From positions 1 to 64,000 of the forward strand of contig JAUHWG010000006.1 in NCBI GenBank assembly GCA_030424595.1: a stretch of DNA of 64,000 bases, written 5' to 3'. The notes under the pieces were generated by a model. The model ran no database searches, was not told the DNA's origin, and worked only from the letters and a program-made list of their open reading frames with translations. A program made the position numbers and the translations under genes. Shown piece by piece: positions 48,544 through 56,125 of the stretch (the first letter of the stretch is position 1; every line of letters starts with the position of its first letter). Source of the DNA: Polyangia bacterium. Its GTDB lineage: Bacteria > Myxococcota_A > Polyangia > Nannocystales > Nannocystaceae.

Positions 48544-51177
48544 TTACTCGTCCGCGGTCGGAGGCGCAGAGGGGTTGGCCTCGGAGGCGTCGACGTCGGC
48601 CTCTTCGGCGCCTCCGCGGCGGTCGTTCTTGAAGTAGAGCAGGGCTGAGACCCCGCCTGGGGTCGGCGGGCCGCCGGTGCGCGCGTCGACGTTGCGGCTC
48701 GTGAGCCCTGGCGGTCGGAACGTCGGGACCTGCTCGTGGGGGATCCCGCGGACGACGTCGAGCATATAGTCGGTCCACAGCGGCGTCGCTGTGGTGTAGC
48801 TCGCGTCCTCGATCCCCATCGACCGCTCGTAGGTGTCATCCCCCATCCAGGCCGCGGTCACGTAGCGCGAGGTGAAGGCGACAAACCACGTGTCCGTCGT
48901 GTTCTCCCCCTTGGAGGCGGTCCCCGACTTGCCGCCCGCCGGCACCCCGATCTTCTGGGCGCGGTAGCCGATGCCGGCGGTGACGACCTCGCGGAGGAGG
49001 CGGGTGATCAGGAAGGCGGTGCGCTCGTCGATCGTCTGCTCCGGCGGCTCCAGGGCGAGCTGGGCCATCCGGTCGAGGCGGCCGGCGACGTCGACGGCGG
49101 GATCGTCCGGCGCTCGGTTGTCGACCAGCACCGCGCCGTTCTTGTCGGTGACCCGTCGGACGTACACGGGATCGACCCAGGTGCCGCCGCGGGCGAAGAT
49201 CCCGAAGGCCCGGCTGAGCTCGTCCGTGTGCACACAGGAGGCGCCGAGCGAGAGGGCACGGTCGGCGATGAGCTCGGTCGTGAAGCCGAGGCGGCGGGCC
49301 CACTCGACCACCGCCGGGGCGCCGAGGGACTGGAAGAGGCGGATCGACGGGAGGTTCAGCGAGCGGATGAGCGCGGTCCGCAGGAGCACCTTGCCGTCGA
49401 GGGTCTTGCCGATGTTCTGCGGGTTCCACTCCTCGTCCGGCTCTGGCTCATAGGGCCTGTCCTCCAGGACTGAACCCATGGTGTAGGTGTTCCCGTCGAG
49501 GGCGAGGGAGTAGTAGATCGCCTTGAAGACCGAGCCGGGCTGACGACAGGCCTGGGTGGTCCGGTTGTACTGTGAGCGGTCGTAGTCGGCGCCGCCCTCC
49601 ATCGCGGTGACGTAGCCGCTTTGGTGGTCAAAGGTGTAGAGCGCCGCCTCGACCCGGGTCGGCTGTCCGAGCTCGACGATCTGAAGCCCGCTGTTGCGGT
49701 CGATCATCCTCGGCGCGGCGGTCGGCTCCCCGTCTTCGCCGGGGGTGGCCGCGTCGTCGGTGGGGCCCTTCTTGGCGCCGGCTTTGGTCCCGGCTTTGGC
49801 GTCCGCCGTGCCGTCGCCGCGCTGCTTGTCCTTCTTGACCGGACGTCGGAGCGGGCGGACCCAGACAACATCGCCGACCTCGAGCGCCTTGCCGACGTTG
49901 TCGATCGTCTGATCGTTGAGCCCGCTGTTGCGGTCGTAGACCGCGGCCCAGCTCATCTGTTTGAGCGGCAGGAGGGCGACCTGATGACCCGTCGTCACCA
50001 GGGCCTTGGCGCGCTCGACCTCGGTGACCAGGGCGAGGCGCCAACGATCGGGATCGTCTGCGAAGGGGGTCTCGCCGTACTCCCCGCGGATACGCTCGAC
50101 GAAGCGCTCGCGGGTCTTCTCTTGGGGCAGGGTCGCGACCGGTCCGCGCCAGCCCTGGCGGCGATCGAGGCGCGTGAGGTGGTCGTCGATCGCCGCGTGG
50201 GCCTGGGCGTGCATCTCGACCTCGGCGGGGGTCTCGATCTGGAGGCCACGGCCGAGCACCGCCTCCTCTCCGTAGGCCTCGAGGAGGGTCCGGCGGACGT
50301 GCTCCGCGTAGTAGGGCGCGCGGAGGCGGAAGACGTCGGGGCGCTGGCTGAGGACGATCGGCGCGGCGCTGGCCTCGTCCCGCTCGGCCTCGCTGATGTA
50401 GCCGGCGTCGACCATCGTCTGGAGGACGACGCCGCGGCGGCGGATCGCTCGCTCCTCGTCGGCGACGGGGGAGTAGCGCGACGGGGCGCGGGCGAGGCCG
50501 GCGATCAGGGCACACTCGGCGAGCGTGAGCTCGTCCAGGCGCTTGCCGAAGTAGCGGCTCGCGGCCGCGGCGACCCCATAGGAGCCGTGGCCGAGGAAGA
50601 TCTTGTTGAGGTAGATCTCGAGGATCCGCGGCTTGCCGAGCCGGGACTCCAGGCGGAGCGAGAGGATCGCCTCACGCAGCTTGCGCTCGAGGGTGCGGTC
50701 GTCGCTCAAGAAGCCCTTCGCGACCTGCTGGGTGATCGTCGATCCGCCCTGGACGACGCTGCCGGAGCGGAGGTTGGCGACGGTCGCCCGGGCCAGGCCG
50801 CGCCAGTCGAGGCCGTTGTGGTCGTAGAAGCGGCGATCCTCTGCGGCGAGGAAGGCGTGGATCAGCGGCGCCGGGATGTCGTCGATGTTCGCGTAGGAGC
50901 GGTGCTCCCTGGCGAGCTCGGCGAGCAGCGATCCGTCGGCGCCGTAGATCCGGGTGACCCCCGGGGCGGAGGTCTCGTAGGTGGCGATCTCCTCGAGGTT
51001 GGGCAGTCCCGCGGCGTAGTGGCGGAAGAGCTTGTGACCCTCGGCGGCGCCGACCAGGGCGAGGAAGATCAGCCCAAACGTGTAATACCGCAAGAGCCAG
51101 CCCAGAAGGCCGGCTCTCGCGGGATTGAGCACCCAGACGCGGGTACTACTCGCCCGGTTCGGGCTGTCCGGAGCCAT
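48544..51177 (-). CDS. Class A penicillin-binding protein (PBP1A type)
   Basis: 877 residues. Inner-membrane bifunctional synthase that polymerises and cross-links peptidoglycan. One membrane helix near 34-52 (YTFGLIFLALVGAAEG). The GT51 glycosyltransferase domain has the catalytic Glu in FLAAEDRRFYDHNGLDW (about 112) and GGSTITQQVAK. The transpeptidase domain has SVFK in RQPGSVFK (about 547), SLN in RSLNLPS (about 609) and KSGTA (about 749). An OB-like insertion with Lys/Gly/Asp-rich low-complexity sequence lies between them, as in PBP1A. The start overlaps the 3' end of the upstream gene by 32 bases, implying coupled translation. Confidence 0.93.
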   Translation of the reverse strand: MAPDSPNRASSTRVWVLNPARAGLLGWLLRYYTFGLIFLALVGAAEGHKLFRHYAAGLPNLEEIATYETSAPGVTRIYGADGSLLAELAREHRSYANIDDIPAPLIHAFLAAEDRRFYDHNGLDWRGLARATVANLRSGSVVQGGSTITQQVAKGFLSDDRTLERKLREAILSLRLESRLGKPRILEIYLNKIFLGHGSYGVAAAASRYFGKRLDELTLAECALIAGLARAPSRYSPVADEERAIRRRGVVLQTMVDAGYISEAERDEASAAPIVLSQRPDVFRLRAPYYAEHVRRTLLEAYGEEAVLGRGLQIETPAEVEMHAQAHAAIDDHLTRLDRRQGWRGPVATLPQEKTRERFVERIRGEYGETPFADDPDRWRLALVTEVERAKALVTTGHQVALLPLKQMSWAAVYDRNSGLNDQTIDNVGKALEVGDVVWVRPLRRPVKKDKQRGDGTADAKAGTKAGAKKGPTDDAATPGEDGEPTAAPRMIDRNSGLQIVELGQPTRVEAALYTFDHQSGYVTAMEGGADYDRSQYNRTTQACRQPGSVFKAIYYSLALDGNTYTMGSVLEDRPYEPEPDEEWNPQNIGKTLDGKVLLRTALIRSLNLPSIRLFQSLGAPAVVEWARRLGFTTELIADRALSLGASCVHTDELSRAFGIFARGGTWVDPVYVRRVTDKNGAVLVDNRAPDDPAVDVAGRLDRMAQLALEPPEQTIDERTAFLITRLLREVVTAGIGYRAQKIGVPAGGKSGTASKGENTTDTWFVAFTSRYVTAAWMGDDTYERSMGIEDASYTTATPLWTDYMLDVVRGIPHEQVPTFRPPGLTSRNVDARTGGPPTPGGVSALLYFKNDRRGGAEEADVDASEANPSAPPTADE

Positions 51178-52384
51178 CGACGTCGGGATCGTCCGAGTAG
51201 TTCTTGAGCGCCTTGAGGGCGCGGGTCTCGGCGGTGTTCATCGCCTCGAGGCGCTCCTGGACCCGCTTGAGCAGCGAGCCGAAGACGGCGGAGGCGTTGT
51301 TCTCGGGCTTGAGTCCGACGATGTAGCCGTACATGCCGCCGGAGGGGGAGACAGGCATGACCTGACCCTCTTCGGTGCCGATCGCCGCGGTCACCGGCTC
51401 GCCGCCGACCTTGTCGATGATCTGCAGGGCGGTCGCGCTGCCCTCGCTGCCGGGCTCGCAGGCAGCCTCGCCGCAGACGGCCCCGACACGGGCGACGATG
51501 ATCGCGTTGCCCTTCTCGAACTTGATCGCGAAGACGCGGGGGCCGGAGCCCTCCTTGAGCGCATCGGAGTAGTTCTCGACGAAGGTCGCGAGGTACGAGA
51601 GGTCGGTCTTGAGACCGTTGGCCTCCTCGTAGAGCTCGAAGGTCTTGATGATGCCGGCCTTGTGAACCGCCGCGAGCTGCCAGCCGAAGAGCTGATCGAT
51701 CTTCGGGTGCTGCTCGAAGGTCGACTCGTTGAGCTCCTTGAGCTCCGCGGCGCCAGCCTTCGGATCGGTCGCCATCTTCTTCGCGAGGTCCTCCATCTTC
51801 AGCGAGATCTTCTTGCGCAGATCGGCGACCTGCTGGACCTCGCTGAGCATGTCAGCGCCCTTCTTCTTGCCGGACTCGACGAGGGCACCCTTCGACGAGA
51901 TCGTGTGGCCGATCCAGCCGAGGCCGACGCCGAAGAGGAGCGCCGCGACGGCGGCGATCACGACGATGCCCTTGTTGCTCTTGGTCGGGAAGTCGCCGCC
52001 AACGTCGGCGATCAGACCTTCGTTGGGATCGAAGGCCGCGACACCGCCAGCGAACGCGTCGCCAGCAGCCTTGGGCTGCGCCGGGGCGGGCGCGGCCGCA
52101 GCGACGGGCTGCGGCTTGCTGACCTCGCCGGGGGCGGGGATGTCGATCTTCGGCTTGGCCTGGACCTCACCGGGGGCAGGGATGTCCGCCTTTGGCTTGG
52201 GGGCCGGAGCCTGTCCGGGCGCGGGGATGTTCGCCTTGGGCTTGGGCGGAGCCTGGCCCGGCGCGGGGATCCCTGCGCTGGGCTTTGGCGCCGCTGGGGC
52301 GGGCGCGGCGTCGCCGGCCGCCTTCTTTGCGAGGCGAGCCTTGAGGGCGCTCAGATCAGTTCCTGGTTTCTTCGGTGGAGTCAA
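51146..52384 (-). CDS. Single-pass membrane protein with IPAPG repeats, coupled to PBP1A
   Basis: 412 residues, TTG start at 52384 (no ATG fits better). The first 105 residues are Pro/Ala/Lys-rich with repeated IPAPGQAP and IPAPGEV units. One membrane helix lies near 142-162 (GIVVIAAVAALLFGVGLGWI). The extracytoplasmic part (165-395) is helical with no family recognised, carrying Cys in VCGEAACEPGS. The 3' end overlaps the PBP1A start by 32 bases. Topology and coupling suggest an accessory factor or regulator of the synthase, by analogy with outside activators of PBP1 enzymes. That is inference only. Confidence 0.7.
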   Translation of the reverse strand: MTPPKKPGTDLSALKARLAKKAAGDAAPAPAAPKPSAGIPAPGQAPPKPKANIPAPGQAPAPKPKADIPAPGEVQAKPKIDIPAPGEVSKPQPVAAAAPAPAQPKAAGDAFAGGVAAFDPNEGLIADVGGDFPTKSNKGIVVIAAVAALLFGVGLGWIGHTISSKGALVESGKKKGADMLSEVQQVADLRKKISLKMEDLAKKMATDPKAGAAELKELNESTFEQHPKIDQLFGWQLAAVHKAGIIKTFELYEEANGLKTDLSYLATFVENYSDALKEGSGPRVFAIKFEKGNAIIVARVGAVCGEAACEPGSEGSATALQIIDKVGGEPVTAAIGTEEGQVMPVSPSGGMYGYIVGLKPENNASAVFGSLLKRVQERLEAMNTAETRALKALKNYSDDPDVDGSGQPEPGE

Positions 52385-52545
52385 GGCCGGGTCCCGAGTG
52401 TGGGTATCGAGAAGAGGTGCAGAAGGAGACTAGCGGCAGGATAGAGACAAGCCCGGATGGCGTCAACGGTGCCGGTGATGGCGGTCGCCCCCCGGCTGAC
52501 GTTGAATCCGCGCTGAGCTGCGCGATCGGGGGCGCCCGAGGCCCG

Positions 52546-53316
52546 TCAGGCGCGCGGGGCCGCTGCCATCGCGGCGCGCAGAGCCGCGACGCCGCGCTCG
52601 GAAAGGGAGACTGCGACGACCTCCGGGCGGGGGTCGGTCATCGGCACCAGCTCACCCTCGATCCGGGTCGGACCGTCGGCGGAGGGCATCAGGAGCGTGA
52701 TCGCGTGGGCGGTCGAGGGGCCGCAGCTCGATCCACGGCGGCCGCTCGGGCAGGAGGCCCAGGCGGAGAGGTCCGCGATCACCCGGGGGGCGAGGAGACA
52801 GCCGCCGATGGTCGCCATCGGCGAGCCGTGGCGATGGACCGCCTGGTTGTGGAGGGGCGCGTCCAGGATCGGCGCGAGCTGTCGCAGCGCGCCGCGGCCG
52901 AGGGATTCGATCTCCGGATCGAGATCGCGGCGGAGGAGATCCAAGAGGTGGAGGAGCACGCCGGTCGCTCCGAGGCTGATGGTCTGGACCATCGCCCAGC
53001 CGTGGGCGCTCGACAGGCCGAGGGCGAGGCGGAGCGGTCGGTGGCCCGCGGAGATCAGGCGTCGGGCCCCGTGCTCCCCCCTGTCGGCGCCGGAGAGGGC
53101 GTGACGACGGCGGCTGCGGCGGTCGATGCCGTGGGTGTCGCCGAGGTTGCGCCCGAGCAGGCGCATGGGCTCGTAGGAGGTCTCATCCTCGAGAACGCGG
53201 AGATCTCCAGGGAGTTCCGAGGGGTACTCGGCGAGCGTCGTCCGCGGCGCGACGGTGCACTCCCAGTAGCTGGGATCCAGGGCGGGGGAGGGCAGCGGAG
53301 CCAAGGGATCACGCAT
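52546..53316 (-). CDS. Unknown protein
   Basis: 256 residues from ATG 53316. No family recognised. It begins MRDPLAPLPSPALDPSYWEC and contains helical stretches (ATGVLLHLLDLLRRDLDPEI) and a C-terminal ALRAAMAAA helix. No signal or membrane segment. The frame stays open to an ATG at 53445 that overlaps the start codon of the divergent gene; the extra 43 residues contain CPRCSFFGHTKSSC, a zinc-knuckle-like Cys pattern, so the longer form cannot be excluded. No strong ribosome site is present at either start. Confidence 0.5.
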   Translation of the reverse strand: MRDPLAPLPSPALDPSYWECTVAPRTTLAEYPSELPGDLRVLEDETSYEPMRLLGRNLGDTHGIDRRSRRRHALSGADRGEHGARRLISAGHRPLRLALGLSSAHGWAMVQTISLGATGVLLHLLDLLRRDLDPEIESLGRGALRQLAPILDAPLHNQAVHRHGSPMATIGGCLLAPRVIADLSAWASCPSGRRGSSCGPSTAHAITLLMPSADGPTRIEGELVPMTDPRPEVVAVSLSERGVAALRAAMAAAPRA

Positions 53317-53443
53317 CGCCCGTGGAGAGTTGCACGACGACTTGGTGTGACCAAAAAAGCTACACCGGGGACAATGTGCGACTGGATCTCGTCGAGTGAG
53401 GCAGAAATTCGGTCGGCGGCTCCCTCCTTCATAGGCTGAGGTC

Positions 53444-54649
53444 ATGGCTGGATCTCCCTTGCGTCCCGTAGTTCTCAGCGGCCTCGATCGGCTCTGCGCC
53501 GGCGAGGGACCCTCGCTGCGCGGGGCCCCGGTCGCTCTGCTCTGTCATCCGGCGTCGGTCAGCGGCGAGCTCGAGCACGCGATCGACATTCTCAGCGCCA
53601 GGGTCGGGGCCGATCTCGTCGCCCTCCTGGGGCCCGAGCACGGCCTCGACGCCGCCGCCCAGGACATGGAGCCGGTCGACGACGGCCCGGCGAAGATCCC
53701 CTCGTACAGCCTCTACGGCGATGATTTCGACAGCCTGCGGCCGAAGCCGGCGATGTTCCACGGGGCCCAGTGGCTGGTCTGCGACCTCCAGGACATCGGC
53801 GCCCGCTACTACACCTATGTGTGGACGATCCTCCTGGCGACCGAGGTCGCCCTCGCGGCGGGGCTGCGGGTGCTCCTCCTCGATCGGCCAAACCCCCTCG
53901 GGGGGCTCGATGAGGCGGTCGAGGGCGGCGCTATCGAGCCCGGCGAGGAGAGCTTTGTCGGCCTCCACAACATCTCGGTGCGCCACGGTCTGAGCGCGGC
54001 GGAGCTGGTGACGATGGCCCTCGCCGAGCGCGGCGTCGACGGTCGGGAGCGGGTCCAGGTGCTCGAGTGCGCCGGTTGGCGTCGGCGGCAGCTCTTCGCC
54101 GAGACGGGCCTCCCCTGGGTGCTCCCGTCGCCGAACATGCCGACCCTCGAGACCGCGCAGGTCTATCCCGGGCAGTGCCTGCTCGAGGGGACGAACCTCT
54201 CGGAGGGCCGGGGGCTGACCCGCCCCTTTGAGATCTTCGGCGCGCCCTTCATCGACGGGCGGGCGCTCGCCGAGGCCATCGCCCCGGAGGACCGCCCCGG
54301 CCTGGCCCTGCGGCCCTGCACGTTTAAGCCGACCTTTCACAAATTCGGCGGCCAGCGCTGCGGAGGGGTCCAGCTCCATGTGCGGAGGCCGGCGGAGGTC
54401 CGCTCCCTGCGGACGAGCTGGGCGCTGCTGCGGGCCTGCTGGCGCCTCGGCGGCGGGGCGATGCGCTGGCGGACCGAGCGCTACGAGTTCGTCGACGATC
54501 GTCCGGCGATCGATCTCCTCGCCGGCGGCCCTTGGCTGCGGGCGGCGATCGAGGCCCAGACGCCGGTCGCGGAGCTGGTCGCGGCGCATGAGGGGGCGCG
54601 CCAGGCCTTTTTGGCGCGTCGCCGACCCTTCCTCCGCTATCCGGAGTGA
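53444..54649 (+). CDS. DUF1343/NamZ-like exo-beta-N-acetylmuramidase
   Basis: 401 residues. Family marks are all present: LGPEHGLDA, then IPSYSLYGDD, CDLQDIGARYYTYVWT, LLDRPNPLGGLDEA, LPSPNMPTLETAQVYPGQCL and EGTNLSEGRGLTRPFEIFGA. NamZ of Bacillus removes N-acetylmuramic acid from non-reducing ends of peptidoglycan fragments, so this points to wall turnover or recycling. Unusually no signal peptide or lipobox is visible; the protein would be cytoplasmic or exported by another route. ATG 53444 follows TGAGG. It lies 70 bases before a NadD-fusion gene. Confidence 0.87.
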   Translation: MAGSPLRPVVLSGLDRLCAGEGPSLRGAPVALLCHPASVSGELEHAIDILSARVGADLVALLGPEHGLDAAAQDMEPVDDGPAKIPSYSLYGDDFDSLRPKPAMFHGAQWLVCDLQDIGARYYTYVWTILLATEVALAAGLRVLLLDRPNPLGGLDEAVEGGAIEPGEESFVGLHNISVRHGLSAAELVTMALAERGVDGRERVQVLECAGWRRRQLFAETGLPWVLPSPNMPTLETAQVYPGQCLLEGTNLSEGRGLTRPFEIFGAPFIDGRALAEAIAPEDRPGLALRPCTFKPTFHKFGGQRCGGVQLHVRRPAEVRSLRTSWALLRACWRLGGGAMRWRTERYEFVDDRPAIDLLAGGPWLRAAIEAQTPVAELVAAHEGARQAFLARRRPFLRYPE

Positions 54650-54719
54650 TCGCTCCCCGGCGAGCGCGCAGCGGAGGTCGACGTGTCCGCGGGGTGCATG
54701 ACCTCCTAGTATCGGCGGC

Positions 54720-56111
54720 ATGCCTCGCCCTGTGCTCGCGGTCCTCGGCGGATCGTTCAACCCGCCGCACCTCGGCCATGCCCTGATCCCGAGCTACCTC
54801 CGGCTGCGGGGGTTGGCCTCGCAGGTGGTCGTCGCCCCCTGCTGGTCGCACCCCTTCGCCAAGTCGATGGCCCCCTTCGAGGAGCGGCTGACCTGGACGC
54901 GTGCGGCGATGTCCTGCCATGGCGATGACGTCTGGGTCAGCCAGATCGAGGCGGAGCTGGCGGCCCGCCGCGGCGAGGGCCCGAGCTACACGATCGAGCT
55001 GCTCGAGGAGCTCGCGCTCCGCCACCCGGCGCACGACGTCCGCCTGGTGATCGGCACCGACATCGTCGCCCGCGGGGAGCTCGACCGCTGGCATCGGATC
55101 GACGACCTCCGACGAAAATTCCCGCCGATCGTGATCCCGCGCAAGGGCTACACCGACGCGGCCGCCTGCGCGCTCCCGGAGGTGTCGTCGACGGCCGTCC
55201 GCGCGTGGCTGGCGGATCCTTCGGCGCCCGGAGCCGCCGAGGGGCTCCGGGCGAGCGTCCCCGCGGCGCTGCTCCTCCTCCTGCGTCAACCCTCGCCGGG
55301 ACATGTGTGGCTCCTCGGACATGGTCATGTGGCCAGCCACGCTGGGCCGTGGCTGCGCTCGCGGGGATGGACGACCCGGACGATCGGCGCGCGAGCGCTG
55401 GTCGCCGGCGAGGCGACGCTGGCCCGCGAGGAGGGCGAGCCCGAGGCGGACGCCCTGTGGATCCTCTGCGGCGACCCGGCGATCCCGACGGTCGCCGCCG
55501 CCGTCGCGCGGGAGGCCAGGTCGCGCGGGCTCCGTACGCCAGCGCTCCACGGCGCCGGCGCGCTCCGGGCCCGCAGCGCCGCGGCCCTCGGCGCGCTCGT
55601 GGCGGGCGGACTTCCCGTGGCGACGCTGCACCCGATCTGCTCCCTGCGCCGCGAGGAGCTGGCGCGCTCACGCCTCGCCTGTGCGAGCTTCGGCGTTGAG
55701 GGGGATGAGGCCGCGGTCGCGGTCGCCCGGCGGATGATCGGCGGCCAGCCTGCGCTCGATCTCCAGGGCCTGGACGATCGCGATCGGCGGGCCTATCACG
55801 GCGCGTGCGCCCTCGCGGCGAACCACCTCGGCGTGCTCTACGGTGAGGCCTGCGCGGTGCTCGAAGCTCAGGGCGCCCCGCGATCGGCCGCCCGTGACGC
55901 GATCGCGTCGCTCCTCCGCTCGTCGCTCGCCAACCTCCTCGGGCTCGGGATCCCGGCGGGGGTGACCGGGCCGGTCGCGCGCGGCGACATGGCGGCGATC
56001 GAGGGTCACCTCGAGGCCCTCGACGGGCCCGCGGGGCAGCTCTATCGGACGCTCAGCGAGCGCCTCGCGGCGATCCTCGGCGAGGTCGTGATCGCCCCTT
56101 CGCGGCGCTGA
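54720..56111 (+). CDS. NadD-type adenylyltransferase fused to Rossmann and DUF2520 domains
   Basis: 463 residues in one unbroken frame. Residues 1 to about 195 are a nicotinate-nucleotide adenylyltransferase: GGSFNPPHLGHA (nucleotide-binding), WTRAAMSCHGDDVWVS and the distal VSSTAVRAW. Residues about 196-300 are a Rossmann-like domain starting VWLLGHGHVASHAGPWL. The rest matches DUF2520: PICSL, FGVEGDEAAVAVARRM, RAYHGACALAANHLGVLYGE and GVTGPVARGDMAAIEGHL. NadD makes NaAD from nicotinate mononucleotide and ATP; DUF2520 proteins are uncharacterised Rossmann proteins usually encoded separately. A fusion is unexpected and the composite role unknown. No frameshift is evident. Confidence 0.85.
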   Translation: MPRPVLAVLGGSFNPPHLGHALIPSYLRLRGLASQVVVAPCWSHPFAKSMAPFEERLTWTRAAMSCHGDDVWVSQIEAELAARRGEGPSYTIELLEELALRHPAHDVRLVIGTDIVARGELDRWHRIDDLRRKFPPIVIPRKGYTDAAACALPEVSSTAVRAWLADPSAPGAAEGLRASVPAALLLLLRQPSPGHVWLLGHGHVASHAGPWLRSRGWTTRTIGARALVAGEATLAREEGEPEADALWILCGDPAIPTVAAAVAREARSRGLRTPALHGAGALRARSAAALGALVAGGLPVATLHPICSLRREELARSRLACASFGVEGDEAAVAVARRMIGGQPALDLQGLDDRDRRAYHGACALAANHLGVLYGEACAVLEAQGAPRSAARDAIASLLRSSLANLLGLGIPAGVTGPVARGDMAAIEGHLEALDGPAGQLYRTLSERLAAILGEVVIAPSRR

Positions 56112-56125
56112 TCTGGCGCGCCAGC

